A stretch of 64,000 bases of DNA from a virus: positions 1 through 64,000 of IMG/VR virus record IMGVR_UViG_3300035698_018317, one strand, 5' to 3'. Shown here in pieces: positions 38,001 to 48,800 of the stretch. The first letter of the stretch is position 1, and every line of letters begins with the position of its first letter. The notes below the pieces were generated by a model, which was not told the origin of the DNA, searched no databases, and saw only the letters and a program-made list of their open reading frames with translations. The translations under genes were made by a program, and so were the position numbers.

Positions 38001-39594
38001 GTGGATAATTGGCCCTGTTGTAGGTATGTTAGCGAGGGCAATTAACAATATCATAACCATTCTTAAAGCAGCTTTTCCAAATGCATCAGGAGTTACCCAT
38101 AATATAAAAATAGCACAAGAAGTAATGGAAGCCATGACTTCTGTGATAGAGTCTATATCTGAAACATCTGATGCGATGGCAGGATTGGCAGCATTAACAG
38201 ATAAATGGATGTTTGGTATTTTTGGAGACAGCATCGCAGATGACATCAGAGAAGCAATCCCCGGATTAACAAAACTAGTAAGTTCTATGGCAGATTTTAC
38301 TAAGTCTGTAATAAACATTCTTCAAAAGAAGTTCCCCAATGAGGAAGGGGTTACCCACAATATAAAAATTGCTAAAGATGTTTTAGTTACTATGTCAGAA
38401 ATGTTGATGTCTTTCAGTGAGGCATCAGGTGCAATGAGTGAGCATTTAGTAGGGCTAACTGATAATTGGTTCTGGTTTGATTCGGTTGCGGATGATATTA
38501 CAGAATCAATGCCAGAATTAAAAAAACTCGTAGGTTCTATGGCAGAATTTACTGGGGGTGTAATAGACATTCTTAAAAGAGAATTCCCTAACAAGGAAGG
38601 CGTTGCGCACAATATAAATGTTGCCGCAAAGGTTTTAACAGCAATTGCTACAGCGATGACTAAGATAGCAGAAGTGACTGATGTTCTTGGTGAAAAATTA
38701 ATGCCATTAACTGATAGTTGGTTCTGGTTTGATTCTGTTGCAGACGATATTTTAGAATCAACAGATGATTTTAAAATATTTTTCCAAAGTATAACTACCT
38801 TTTTCAAAGAAGGGATTATCGGTCCAATTGATGGTCTTTTCTTAGATAATGGAGACAAAACAGTACAGAGCCTTATAAATCTGGCAAAATTAATTTCTGT
38901 TCTTCCTGAGTTCATAAATGGTGTTGGGGGAAAAATGGAAAAGCTTATGTCTGGTAACTCTAGTTTGGAAAAATTAGCTGGAATGAAAGACTCGTTTGGA
39001 GATAAATTCAGAGGAGTATCTGAATTTATTAAGCAAGGAATTCTTGACCCAATTGACGCATTGCCTGCTGCTAGTGAAATAAATAAATCATTACAAAAGG
39101 TGAATATACTATCCAATGTTTTGGGAAAACTTGTTGGTGTAATGGACCATCTTTCAAAAATCATGTCCATAATGTCTAGGACTAAGTTTGAGCCATCAAA
39201 AGCTGTTGAAGAAATAAATGGTTTAATGGCTTCTCTTGGGGGAATAGGAGGCGCTGATTTAGGAGAAGCAAAAACTGGAACTGCAATGACAGCACCAATG
39301 TCTGATGCTCATGACAAAATAAGAGCTAGACGTGCTTTAGAAAAAGAACAAAGTGGTGGTGGTAGTGGAGATATGGCACAAATTTCTGCTTCGACTTTGG
39401 ACCAAATATCTTTGTTGGGCATACTGCACGAAGATAATATGAAGATTATTAACTTGCTAACACCTTCTGATTTAACAGGAAGTGAGGAAACAGCTTCTAC
39501 TATGACTCAGAATAATAACCCAGCAACTCCGGCCCAATATGGAGGTTGGCAACAGGGTACTTCTAGCAAGAATACCACTAGAGGCGTAACATAA
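35083..39594 (+). CDS. tail tape measure protein, 1503 aa
   Basis: It is by far the largest gene after the tail genes begin. Residues about 100-150 are Gly-rich, then long amphipathic helices (about 160-600), a second Gly-rich patch near 645-690, and a hydrophobic membrane-like region near 725-950 (VVIILLSTALIAIAAAIILIA and others). After that come three repeated modules: each has FPN..GV.HNI..A..V and SVADDI.ES (about 1000-1240). Tape measures set tail length and enter the inner membrane during DNA ejection. The ATG follows GACGGAAATAAAT and the gene precedes baseplate genes, as usual. Confidence 0.88.
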   Translation: MAQDGIGRQIGDVDAQQLMSQMMKTLDAQKKGKSKPSKDTKEMLDLLTKMSEDIEESLEATKTYYKEVKKFQNDEKKTDKKQLKNDVGVQKALNDVVAGMKKGAGGFGGGLGGGGGKGGGGGAGGGGLSGGNKALSIASGQITGMLGGTGMLQNIWKGTVEHEIEFMQNMRKIAFQTQGITGDTEGLQKAWQETGKVVAQTGKNLTMFQRTLVTQLKKGVMSREDELKLTKTSLNLSTMIGSQAGATADTFHNMHVSLGLSNNQMAEFSRGAQEVAKSTGVTGDNLLKAVSAAEGLVKAMRNAATMSAQASKNILAIQAGAQKMGVGEQTDKLMRGMASSAELYLKASSGTQALLFQAAGTMGRMNELTSGTIANSKAGMADMAQGLEQIFKNFGTTMEGIDNLSPQRLMQLNIALESAYGIQAGELKRVVKNIQEQSMTYGQVVGKLTKEMKNANLTTEERIHLEKRLADVHMGAGFSFLTAVDEAGKKAKSLPDAISKATKKLGPELINELGLKGMGPLQKFQKMALLTANKLKEAGGKDFSADIQNAISGGDVGKVRELLSDMNTEQQKIGIAQAKNLDPITAIQHTTDKINESIRALTGPLIIGVLGILGQTGLMAAYLLAMLAQMGVFGKMAGGIKKLFGGGGGGAAAGASKVSQGFGGKAAGGAIGGAAGGGGGADAINKPVGMMGKVGEAIKNGIKKLKTFKFADAKKLVGLLLKGAVVIILLSTALIAIAAAIILIAKGILYLTGMDPQEAVDTAMVIAKLLFAVALIAGAVLLGAAGLSVLALLLPAVGWIALAMGLGAIALMALTAPLILLAGAIISFTQGMLETVPNPEEASKVVGNLASVLWTAAKIAGVIIGMTAMLTGLAVMAFFTWILIPLMYLGGIALMALAPAVIWFAGAIISLTSSLLSTIPDPKAAAETATNLSDILESTGSIADSIIKGVGQLEKLGEISIWSIIFGDAARGLWIIGPVVGMLARAINNIITILKAAFPNASGVTHNIKIAQEVMEAMTSVIESISETSDAMAGLAALTDKWMFGIFGDSIADDIREAIPGLTKLVSSMADFTKSVINILQKKFPNEEGVTHNIKIAKDVLVTMSEMLMSFSEASGAMSEHLVGLTDNWFWFDSVADDITESMPELKKLVGSMAEFTGGVIDILKREFPNKEGVAHNINVAAKVLTAIATAMTKIAEVTDVLGEKLMPLTDSWFWFDSVADDILESTDDFKIFFQSITTFFKEGIIGPIDGLFLDNGDKTVQSLINLAKLISVLPEFINGVGGKMEKLMSGNSSLEKLAGMKDSFGDKFRGVSEFIKQGILDPIDALPAASEINKSLQKVNILSNVLGKLVGVMDHLSKIMSIMSRTKFEPSKAVEEINGLMASLGGIGGADLGEAKTGTAMTAPMSDAHDKIRARRALEKEQSGGGSGDMAQISASTLDQISLLGILHEDNMKIINLLTPSDLTGSEETASTMTQNNNPATPAQYGGWQQGTSSKNTTRGVT

Positions 39595-39606
39595 GAATAG
39601 GATAAC

Positions 39607-40143
39607 ATGGCAAACGGAAAAGCAACACTTGCTGGTGGCACACTTATAGAAATAGAAAATTGCTATATAGATGTTCCTAATTTTCAAAAAATTAAGATGA
39701 AAGCGCTTCCTGAATTAAGCGATTCCAAAAGTGCCTCATATAATGATGAGTCAATTATGGGAAGAGCTTTTCCATTAAAAACTTATTCTCACTCAGAAAA
39801 TAGAGCAATCTCAATGACTGTTCATTTCTACACTATTCAAGAAAAAGATAAAGATGAAAACTTAAGAGCCATGAGAGCTTTAGAAAGTGCCGTATATCCG
39901 AGAGAACAAAATGGTATGCCGTTTGTGCCTCCAGTAGTATGTAAAATTAAGTGTGGAAAATTATTGGCGGATGAGGATTTATGTGTTGTTTTAAAATCTT
40001 ATTCAGTAAAATTTCCCACAGATGTTGTCTGGGATACAACTACTTATCTACCATATAAGTTTGACGTAGAAACAACGTGGGAAGTAGTTTATAAAAGTAC
40101 AGATTTGCCGGGACAAAAAAAGATACTACAATCGGGCGGCTAG
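39607..40143 (+). CDS. tail protein between tape measure and LysM-like protein, 178 aa
   Basis: ATG 39607. Beta-rich with a DVPNFQKIKMKALPELSDSKSASY start and IENCYIDV. The order tape measure, this gene, LysM-like, hub fits a tail-tube-initiator or distal baseplate protein. HFYTIQEKDKDENLRAMRALESAVYPRE forms the helical middle; a lysine-rich end follows. No motif fixes the exact role. Confidence 0.6.
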   Translation: MANGKATLAGGTLIEIENCYIDVPNFQKIKMKALPELSDSKSASYNDESIMGRAFPLKTYSHSENRAISMTVHFYTIQEKDKDENLRAMRALESAVYPREQNGMPFVPPVVCKIKCGKLLADEDLCVVLKSYSVKFPTDVVWDTTTYLPYKFDVETTWEVVYKSTDLPGQKKILQSGG

Positions 40144-40154
40144 GAGAGAGAGCG

Positions 40155-40487
40155 ATGGCTAACAAAATAGAAAGAACTGAAATTCCAGCTACCGATATGG
40201 TAGACCCTTTAAGTCGATATGTTAATAGCGAAGTAATTTATTATGGAAAAAATAATCTTCTTACTTTCACCACATATAAAAGACAAGAAGTTGCAGCAGA
40301 CCAATCTGAAGATAAGTTTACAGTGATTACTTCAGGCAACGAATATCGTCCTGATAAATTATCTACTCAAGCATATGGCGCTCCTGATTTGTGGTGGAAG
40401 ATTATGGAAGCAAATGGCATATTTGATATTTGGGATTTCAAAGCTGGAATAAACATTCGCTTACCTTCAGACGCTAATATATTTTAA
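40155..40487 (+). CDS. LysM-like baseplate protein (gpX/gp53-type), 110 aa
   Basis: The C-terminal half QAYGAPDLWWKIMEANGIFDIWDFKAGINIRLPSD is the LysM-like AYG.p.LWW.I...N......l..G..i.iP pattern of the P2 gpX / T4 gp53-type baseplate proteins. The N-terminus (DPLSRYVNSEVIYY...) fits the peripheral arm. In myophages this protein joins tail tube and hub. RBS GGAGAGAGAGCG. It lies in the standard place before the hub gene. Confidence 0.75.
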   Translation: MANKIERTEIPATDMVDPLSRYVNSEVIYYGKNNLLTFTTYKRQEVAADQSEDKFTVITSGNEYRPDKLSTQAYGAPDLWWKIMEANGIFDIWDFKAGINIRLPSDANIF

Positions 40488-40496
40488 GGAGAATTG

Positions 40497-41924
40497 ATGC
40501 CTCAAAACGCTTGCACAACACTTAAAGGACGCAGACCCATTGACGGGTCCAATATATCTCCATTTGTTCATTTTGGGTTACGAAAAAGTTCTGGTTTTAG
40601 AGAGGGTGAATGGATAAGTGTCGGTAACATTTCTACTTCAGAAAGTTTAGGGAGAGAGGCGGTCATAAAAAGTTTTGAATTCGGAGCATCTGATGGGGTA
40701 ACAGCTACTATAGAAATTCTTGATGAACGTGGAGGTGCTTTTGATGCATCTGTAAGAGCAATGACATCATCTTTAGAAAATTTAGGCACAGCAGTATTCT
40801 GGTGGGGATGGATAGTTACTGATTGCGTAACTGGTGCCACTAGAATGGAAAAAGCAGGTCCAATTTATTTAAATTTAATAGACATGAATGTTACTTTTAG
40901 TGGTGGAAAAGTAAAATATAAAATAAACTGCAAAGATGCAGGAGGAATAGCAAAAGATATAACTGGTGAAGATAGCATTTGGGGTGATGAGAAAAATCCA
41001 ATGGGGATAAAAGATGGTCTAAAGAGGATGATGGAATCTACAGACCCAAAAATTAACATTAAATGGATTAACAAAGATGGCAAAGAGGGAGCCGTAGACT
41101 TCAAAGGCGACCCTAAAGGCGTATGGGAATCAAATGGTCAAGATAAATTAACTATTGTTTCAGAATGGCTGGAAAGTTTCGTTACTACAAATGATAGAGG
41201 AACATATCCTGTCTGGGATTATACAAAAGAAGAACCTACATTGTTGTTAATAGAATCAGGTAATCCCGCTTGTTATTCTACTAATTCTCAGAGAAAACCT
41301 TTTGCGGGTATTTATGTTGTAAATGGAGGAAAAGACAGTAATGTTATTTCGTTTAACCCTAGCTTAAATTGGAAGAGTTTTTGGTCCAAAGCAACCACTA
41401 GAGGTGGCTCTAGTGGTGCCCCTGCAACGGGTAAAATGGTAAGTAAAAACGAAGAAGGTGTAAAATGCGAGGCCAAATGGCAAAGCGAAAATCTAGGTAA
41501 ACAACAAAGCGTGACCGTTAACCGAAACAGCCAATGGAATGACGGAAAAGAAGGAAAAGATAAAGTTAACAAAAACCAAGTCACAAATAACCAAGCAAAT
41601 AGTGTTATAGTGTCAGCCGGACCAGTAAATGCAGAATTGAAGATGCAAGGTCAAGTAGATGACCAATTTTGGCACCCAACTCAATGCATAGGTCGAGATG
41701 CCCACATTGTTTTGATAAACCCTTTTCATTTGAGAGCGAAAGATGGTTGTGAGTGGTTAGCAGAGCCAGTTTGTAATGAAATATTCACTTCTAAAGAATG
41801 GTTAATCCAAGGAGTTGCACATTCTATTAGAGAAGGTTCATTTGTTACTACTTTAAAAGTAATGTTACCTCCTCCTTATGGTGGAAGTGGCAAAGGCGGT
41901 AAAACTTTAGAAGCGTGGTCATAA
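40497..41924 (+). CDS. baseplate hub protein, P2 gpD / T4 gp27-like, 475 aa
   Basis: ATG 40497 after AAGGAG. Position between the LysM-like and spike genes is that of gpD/gp27, which forms the hub trimer above the spike. The pattern fits: N-terminal beta barrels (SISTSESLGREAVIKSFEFGASDGVTATIEILDERGG), a long middle with a helical ADP-like insert, and a C-terminal FVTTLKVMLPPPYGG strand. Sequence similarity is weak by eye, so the call rests on order and size. Confidence 0.7.
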   Translation: MPQNACTTLKGRRPIDGSNISPFVHFGLRKSSGFREGEWISVGNISTSESLGREAVIKSFEFGASDGVTATIEILDERGGAFDASVRAMTSSLENLGTAVFWWGWIVTDCVTGATRMEKAGPIYLNLIDMNVTFSGGKVKYKINCKDAGGIAKDITGEDSIWGDEKNPMGIKDGLKRMMESTDPKINIKWINKDGKEGAVDFKGDPKGVWESNGQDKLTIVSEWLESFVTTNDRGTYPVWDYTKEEPTLLLIESGNPACYSTNSQRKPFAGIYVVNGGKDSNVISFNPSLNWKSFWSKATTRGGSSGAPATGKMVSKNEEGVKCEAKWQSENLGKQQSVTVNRNSQWNDGKEGKDKVNKNQVTNNQANSVIVSAGPVNAELKMQGQVDDQFWHPTQCIGRDAHIVLINPFHLRAKDGCEWLAEPVCNEIFTSKEWLIQGVAHSIREGSFVTTLKVMLPPPYGGSGKGGKTLEAWS

Positions 41925-41925
41925 T

Positions 41926-43818
41926 ATGGGTAAATTTGCAGATACATTTAAAAAGATGGAGCAAAGGATAAAATTCCTTGAAGGAAGATTTTCCGAATCT
42001 GGGTATGATATTGAGAAGATTGTCCATTCTCAATTAGGAACTATTCCTCAAGACCCACAACAGCATACCTTGTTTGGGATGTATACTGCTTTAGTTATTG
42101 ATACGGCTGACCCTCTCAAACAAAACAGAATAAGGTTTTTCACTCCTCTTCTTCATAATTTGAAAACAACAATAGAGTCTCTTCCATGGGCATATCCAAT
42201 TTCGTCTATGGGCGGGTTTGATGATTCTGGTCTTAGTTGGGTTCCCCCTGCTGGTTCCACAGCATGTTTGATATTTGCAGCGGGGAATAAAGCTTCTCCT
42301 TATTATATGGGAACAACATGGCATAGGGATAGAGGCCCAGACGGAGAACATAACTGGGGATATAATGTAAAAGAATATTACGATATTCATGAAGGTCACA
42401 GAAAAGGGTTTCTTGTTGGAGAAAATGATGGTTCTCAAGTGTTACCTCCATGGAATACTGAAAATTATAATGGAATAGATGTAGATTCTATCAACGATTT
42501 CATTGAAGACCCAGAAGCTCAAAGAAAAATCACATATTCAAACATTTATGGGTTTAAAACTCCTCAAAAACACATGTTGAAAATGGTGGATGGAGATTAT
42601 AAATGTGCCCATAAAAATAAAAGAATGGAAATGATGTCTAGTGGGGGCAATTGGCTCGTATTTAAAGATGATTTTTTACATTCATTTAATCCAGATAGTA
42701 CAACAGATGATGGATGTCCACCTGACGACCTCGAAACTGAATGTGTCACTGGCAGCGATGCAGTAGCAGGAAGTCCTTATTTTAAAAATGAGAATGAACT
42801 TACACCTTGGGTTGGAGTGGGCACTCCACAAGCAAACAAGGCGGAATTACCACAATCAGGAATACAGTTCCTTAGTAGGTCAGGTCATACTTTTGGTATG
42901 GATGATTCTGTAGAAGAACCGACTGGTGTGCCGGAATGGGAAACAAGTATAGAAGACTTTGATTTTGGTTGCACTGATAAATTTACCGGGAAATCTTTTT
43001 GGGTGAGTGCCACTGGTCATCGAATTGAGATGAGTGATAAAGAAGTAGAAACTAATGTAAGAGGAGAAGAAAATTACATTAGAATACTTAGTGCTTCTGG
43101 AAATAAAATAGAATTAAATGACCATAGTTTAGATGAAGAAACAGCAGGGTCTAAAAGAGGAATAACTCTTGAGTCTACTAGTAAACATACTATTGAAATG
43201 ATAGATGAAGAGAATGTTCAAGGCTCTCCACCAAGAAAAGAAGGGGGAGAACCTAAAGCTAAAGCTAAAAAAGCTTTTATAAAAATAAGAAGTGGTTATG
43301 GGTTGGAAATCATGATGAATGATACAAACTCTCAAGAAGAGACGGCAGACCAATATATACAAATTTTTGCACCTCAAAAAGATAATACTCTTCGTGGTCC
43401 ACATCAATTGAGATTTCAAGAAGCAGCAGAGGGTCCGGGCCAAGTATTTCTTAGAGTAGGTGGAGATTATTTTTGTTCAACATATGATGGTCATACAACC
43501 ATTGTTGGTGATGTAGATAATAATCCATCAGATATGTTTGTAAATGTAAGTAACAATACCGTACATAATTCGGCTCAGTTCTATTATAACATAGCAGATT
43601 TGCATATGTTATGGTCTAAACGAGTTATGTTCTTGTTAGCCGGAGAGGATTATGAGGTTGACGGCGAATTAGGGCCGGGTATGTTCCCGGTGTTATGTCA
43701 AGCTCCATGGGGAGTTGTGACAAGCGACAGAGTTTATGCTTCTGCTTCTCCAGATGCAGCTTGTACATCCGTATATAGTTTAATGCCGTTTCATCAGTGT
43801 GATAGTGGAGACGCATAA
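41926..43818 (+). CDS. baseplate spike protein (gpV/gp5-like), 630 aa
   Basis: N-terminal coiled helix, then residues about 35-120 (TLFGMYTALVIDTADPLKQNRIRFFTPLL...WAYPISSMGG) form the OB-fold typical of gp5/gpV spikes, with the GDSGLSW-like (FDDSGLSWVPPAGSTACLIF) signature. The rest has repeated HxIEMxDxE strings (GHRIEMSDKEV, GNKIELNDHSL, KHTIEMIDEEN), which are the beta-helix blades of gp5-type spikes. The spike pierces the outer membrane. It overlaps gpW-like by one base (TAATG). Confidence 0.82.
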   Translation: MGKFADTFKKMEQRIKFLEGRFSESGYDIEKIVHSQLGTIPQDPQQHTLFGMYTALVIDTADPLKQNRIRFFTPLLHNLKTTIESLPWAYPISSMGGFDDSGLSWVPPAGSTACLIFAAGNKASPYYMGTTWHRDRGPDGEHNWGYNVKEYYDIHEGHRKGFLVGENDGSQVLPPWNTENYNGIDVDSINDFIEDPEAQRKITYSNIYGFKTPQKHMLKMVDGDYKCAHKNKRMEMMSSGGNWLVFKDDFLHSFNPDSTTDDGCPPDDLETECVTGSDAVAGSPYFKNENELTPWVGVGTPQANKAELPQSGIQFLSRSGHTFGMDDSVEEPTGVPEWETSIEDFDFGCTDKFTGKSFWVSATGHRIEMSDKEVETNVRGEENYIRILSASGNKIELNDHSLDEETAGSKRGITLESTSKHTIEMIDEENVQGSPPRKEGGEPKAKAKKAFIKIRSGYGLEIMMNDTNSQEETADQYIQIFAPQKDNTLRGPHQLRFQEAAEGPGQVFLRVGGDYFCSTYDGHTTIVGDVDNNPSDMFVNVSNNTVHNSAQFYYNIADLHMLWSKRVMFLLAGEDYEVDGELGPGMFPVLCQAPWGVVTSDRVYASASPDAACTSVYSLMPFHQCDSGDA

Positions 43819-44243
43819 TGGAAATTTTAGGACTACCGTATCCGATACAAAAAGACCCCAGAGGATTTTTGCATACTCAAAAAGGAGTAGAACAAGTTAA
43901 ATCCGATATGTTGGTTTTATTGCTTACGAATCCCGGTGAGAGAGTTATGTTACCAGAATTTGGAACTCCATTAAGAGACTTAATGTTTGAACCTAATGAT
44001 GGACAAATAGAAGCAAAAGCAAGAGAAATGATAATTGATTCTATCAATTTGTGGGAGCCAAGAATTGTAGTTAGTGCAATAGAGGTTTCCTCAGACGTTG
44101 ATACAGACGATTTGAACCCCCAAGACAACCAAACACAAAAAGAACATGTATTAAGTATAAAAATTATGTTCTCTGACCCCGAAAATATTCAGCAGATTCA
44201 AGAATTAAAATTGAATTTACCATTAGATGCTGGTTTAGGATAA
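43818..44243 (+). CDS. baseplate wedge protein gpW / T4 gp25-like, 141 aa
   Basis: PIQKDPRGFLHTQKGVEQVKSDMLVLLLTNPGERVMLPEFGTPLRDLMFEPND is the classic GPW/gp25 pattern, with the conserved E-R..R.pefG..l.d..fe. The protein links sheath and baseplate and shares a lysozyme-like fold without its activity. Here it continues with an acidic C-terminal segment (SSDVDTDDLNPQDN) that is longer than typical. Confidence 0.9.
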   Translation: MEILGLPYPIQKDPRGFLHTQKGVEQVKSDMLVLLLTNPGERVMLPEFGTPLRDLMFEPNDGQIEAKAREMIIDSINLWEPRIVVSAIEVSSDVDTDDLNPQDNQTQKEHVLSIKIMFSDPENIQQIQELKLNLPLDAGLG

Positions 44244-44250
44244 ATAAAAT

Positions 44251-45819
44251 ATGCCGACATTAAATACAACACCGACGCCTTATGAAGAATCTGGAATAGT
44301 TAAGAAGCCTAATATATTAAGCCTTAGTTATACCAATCAAGATTTTTGGTCTATGAAGGCTAGATTGATTCAGTTCATTAATGAGAGATTTGGCCCTAAT
44401 GGAACTGTCCTACCAAATACATTTAATGATTTGGTAGAATCATCTGTAGCAATAATGCAGATAGAGAACTGGTCTTTCTTGGCTGATACTTTATCGTTTA
44501 AGATAGACCAAATTGTAAATGAAATATTCATAGACACAGTTACCGAAATAGATAACGCATTTAGATTATCTAAATTAGTAGGTTTTCAACCACAAGCACC
44601 AATAGCTTCTCGTTCGATGTGGGTTGCAACAATGAACAATCCATTATTAACAGATATTTCAATCAATACCCCTATTGCTGTAGATGTTGTTTCTGATAAT
44701 ACGCCTATCACAATAGAGCTATTCCAAGCAGACATCTTTAGGAACCCATTGTTTGATTCCCCAATAATAATCCCTGCTGGAAGTGTTACTAATACCAGCA
44801 TTATAGGATTAGAGGGAAGAACTAGAGTTGATACAATTACGGGCGATGGCTCTGTAAGTCAAACATATCAACTCGAAGATTTCCCGGTAATTTATGATTC
44901 TGTTCGTGTAACTGTTGATGGGGTATTATGGGACCAAGTAACTTATTTTACAGATTCGAATCCAAGACGAGAATATAGAATAGAATTTGATTCTGATTGG
45001 AATTGTTTTTTAATTTTCGGAAACAACAGAGCGGGTGTTATTCCATCAGTAAATTCTCAAATTCAAGCAACCTACAGAGTAGGTGGCGGAACTGTCGGTA
45101 ATATCGTAACTGGATATGTACAAACACAAACTCAAGTAAGTGTTCCGGGGTTAGGATATGCTGTGCCTGTTGATTTAAGAAACTACACAAGAGGCGAATT
45201 TGGCTACGACGGAGATACTATTGAGGATATAAGGTTAAAACTCCCATTGTGGCTACGTACCCAAGACAGGGCCGTATCAGGAGAAGATTATAAAATATTA
45301 GCAGACCAATTTGTGACAACATATCATGGACAAATTGGGAAATCAACAGCGGTACTTAGAAATCATGGATGTTCTGGAAACATAATAGATTTATATGTAT
45401 TAGCGAAAGATGGTATAAACGGTCTACAAGAAGCAGGGAATGAATTAAAAGTAGACTTAAATGAAGAGCTTGTTGATAAAAAAATGTTCACTGATTTCAT
45501 TTGTATTAAAGATGGAACTATTGTAGAGGTAGACGTACAGGTTGATGTAGCAATGGATAAATTCTACAAAAGGTCAGAAGCCGAATTTAGAACTCAAATA
45601 ATAAATAAAATTAATGAATTCTTTGATTTGAATAATTGGGAGTATGGAAAAACATTGCGAGATACTGATTTAATAAGAAGTCTATCAGACATCAAAGAAA
45701 TAGCGACAATGGACATTAATTTTGTAAAATTATCTGGTGATGATGGAACAACAATAACTACTAATTTTTTCGAAATCATCCGACCAGATGAAACAGACGT
45801 AGCGTTCATATACTCATAA
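44251..45819 (+). CDS. baseplate wedge protein gpJ / T4 gp6-like, 522 aa
   Basis: Order (after gpW) and size fit gpJ/gp6. The N-terminal part is helical (FWSMKARLIQFINERF), the centre is beta-rich with REYRIEFDSDWNCFLIFGNNRAGVIPSVNSQIQATYRVGGGTVGNI, the usual gpJ/gp6 domain signature (Y..gGG..GNi..G). SGEDYKILADQF and YVLAKDG precede the C-terminal wedge. The protein forms the iris ring of the baseplate. RBS is weak (GGATAAATAAAAT). Confidence 0.82.
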   Translation: MPTLNTTPTPYEESGIVKKPNILSLSYTNQDFWSMKARLIQFINERFGPNGTVLPNTFNDLVESSVAIMQIENWSFLADTLSFKIDQIVNEIFIDTVTEIDNAFRLSKLVGFQPQAPIASRSMWVATMNNPLLTDISINTPIAVDVVSDNTPITIELFQADIFRNPLFDSPIIIPAGSVTNTSIIGLEGRTRVDTITGDGSVSQTYQLEDFPVIYDSVRVTVDGVLWDQVTYFTDSNPRREYRIEFDSDWNCFLIFGNNRAGVIPSVNSQIQATYRVGGGTVGNIVTGYVQTQTQVSVPGLGYAVPVDLRNYTRGEFGYDGDTIEDIRLKLPLWLRTQDRAVSGEDYKILADQFVTTYHGQIGKSTAVLRNHGCSGNIIDLYVLAKDGINGLQEAGNELKVDLNEELVDKKMFTDFICIKDGTIVEVDVQVDVAMDKFYKRSEAEFRTQIINKINEFFDLNNWEYGKTLRDTDLIRSLSDIKEIATMDINFVKLSGDDGTTITTNFFEIIRPDETDVAFIYS

Positions 45820-45827
45820 GGAGTGAA

Positions 45828-48800
45828 GTGAGTAAAAAGATATATGAAAATCCAACAATTGCCGATGAAGTTCTGTTCGAGTTTGAAACTCCAGATGCAG
45901 AAGGTTGTTTAACAGCTAATCCTTATCGTATTGATACGGTAAAGATATTCTACATAGAAAGAAATTTCACAGGTGGAAACTACGGAAGATTAATTGAAGA
46001 AACCCCTAATGCTGATTTAAACGCAGAATTAGCATTGGCCCTAGAAGTTGCTTGTGATGACCCGACAGAAGAAAATTTGGCTAATGTTACTTTTATTCGA
46101 ACCGAATTAGAATTAAACACAAATAGGGAAGTAACATTTTATTCTGAAGCTAAGGTTGTAAAACAAAACGGTAATGACACGATACCAGCGTGGTTGTCTA
46201 CTGGGGACGAAGAAGATTATGAAGTAGAATTAGTTTCAGAAGACTCAGATGGATTCACCCAATATGGTCATTTCCAATTATTGTGGAATCCTCTTGGAAT
46301 GATGGCTGGAGACTATGTTTTCCAATGGACATGGACATCATATGATTCTTCACTGGATGACAAAATATCTAATTATTTTGCTTTTTCTTTAGGTGGTGCT
46401 ACCCAAATGACAACAAGCATCCCTACTCACTTTACGGACCCTGAAAAATATATAACATTGCTTGAACGATATAGAGCAGAGATGTTCAAAATGACATTGA
46501 GTGATGTAGATTTAAGTCCATGGGTTCTTTTAGGAATGGACAACGCTGTTGCAGATGGGTTTAAATTCCTTGAAGATTTAGCCAATCAAACAGTAGATTT
46601 AGTAGACGCTAATGCCGTAGCTGAAGGATTTCTCCCCGTTCTGGGAGATACATTTGGTTTACAGTTAAGGTCAGAAGACCCGACATTATGGAGAAGGCAG
46701 ATTAAAAGAGCTATTCCTTTGTTCAAACAAAAAGGAACATTAAAAGGTCTTAATTCGGCATTGTCACAAGCTAACATCATACTCAAAAAACTTACAATAT
46801 ATTGGCAAGTCATTTCAAGTTACACATACCAAGAAGATTTTGATGTAACAGAAGATTATGAAACAGTATTCGATTTGACAAGAACTGCCTTAGTTCCTGT
46901 TGATTCTAATTTTGAAATGTATTACAGGGCCGCAGATAGCGAAACATGGGATGAATTAGTTATCTCTGATTATGGAACCTTTGCGGCATCTACTGTGACG
47001 TGGATTGGTTCTACTGCTCCTACACCTTTGGCTTTGATGACAGGTGATTCCATAAGAGTAATTTATAAAGTAAAAGAAATACCCAATGCAACGGAACAGG
47101 CTCTTGAAACATACATCAGGACTCTTCCAATATCTGACCAACGTGATGAAAGAGACCAGCTTTATCCTCCTAAGAACTGGAACGTTCGTCTTATTGAAGA
47201 AGATGATGCATTATTCGATGAAATTATTGAAGTACGAAACCCATATTTCGACTCACTTGTATATGGAGATGTAAGAACCGAATTCCCATATTCTGAAAAC
47301 ATATACAATATGGAAGAATATAACGGCAGTAAAAGGGAATCTACAAATCCTTGTGATATAGATAAAGAATTCTTAGACCCTTGTTCGGGAGGGATAAGTA
47401 GTAAATTTAGCGTAGACATAGAAATAGAAAACATGTCGAATGAACGAGTTCTTGAAGCTCAAGAAATTATACAAGAATTCAAGCCATTCCACGCCGTATT
47501 ATATTCAATTAATTTATTAGGAAGTTTAAACGAATTCATTGAACCTCCTGTTGAACAAATTACGACTTTAATCCAAATAGACAAAACGGATGTTACATTA
47601 GTAGACCCAGTACAAACGATATTCAATAGAAGCATGGACCCGTCTACATATGAATCTATTTTGAGAGATACGCTTGCCACTTCTACAACTGTTGTATCAG
47701 GAGTAGGGGGGACAGGCAGTAATTCAGATGTTGCATTGTTTGCTCCTAATGTATTGATAAACGCATTCACCCCAGATTTAGATGATGATACTTTGACTCA
47801 ATTAAAAGTCTTGGCTCCATCTGCTAATGTGGGCACTTATTCAATAGATAACCCAACAGAACATGAAGCAATAATTTCTGGGTCATTACCACCCGAAGCT
47901 CCTTTGTTGAATACGTCTTCTTTCACATTCCGATTATCTAATGAAATAATTAGACAAACAGCGGCGGCAAGCATAACTCAGGACGACGTATTTGGCTTTA
48001 GTGATGATTCTGTGAACTACGTTGCATTAGGTGTTCAGACTGAACGTGATGTTTTAGAGGGTTTTGCCACTAATCCATATCAAATAAATATACCAGCTTA
48101 TGGTGGACCATTTAATATAGAGCAAATTCTACCCGATGGGTCTCTTGTTCTGGATACAGATGGTTCATTACCTCTTATAAATACAACAGGAATCACATAC
48201 ACCTTATTAGATGGTGATGGAGCAACCGTTGCTACAAGCGCTAGCGGGGTGCTAACGGTAAAACGCCGTGCTATTGTGACATTAAGAGATAACTTGGGAG
48301 ATGTAGTTCTCATAAGAGGAGTTTCTATAACTGCTACAACGATAGACGACATAAGAAACTATATTGATATCGGAAATTATACGACATATAATAGTGTTGA
48401 ATATTTCGTAAGTGGATTTATAGAAAATGAAACATTAAGTTTTTATATTGATGGATTTACAGATGGTTCTGTAAGTGGAGTTACAGTAATAGTAGAAGAT
48501 AGAGTAATTGAAAACGAAACTGGATATTTTAGTTATAGAGGACTAACTCTTACCACGGTAATAGATTACGAGGCAACATTAGATATACAAAATGGTGCTA
48601 ATCCTCCTGCTGTTCCAGTTGATGAGGATATTTTTAAAGAAAACTTCTTAATTCTTATTGGCAGTGATTATTTCGCAATTTCTGAAATAGATGGCACTAC
48701 GATAACCTTAAGTGGTCTACCACAAAATTGGCCTACAGGAGGAACCCCGGTTACGTTTGATATATTACAATTTGAAAAAGATGAAGTTTCTATAGCAGAA

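Noticed and set aside
37059-39170. Several long minus-strand frames inside the tape measure gene
   Set aside because: They lack ribosome sites and mirror the low-complexity helical codons of the tape measure gene.
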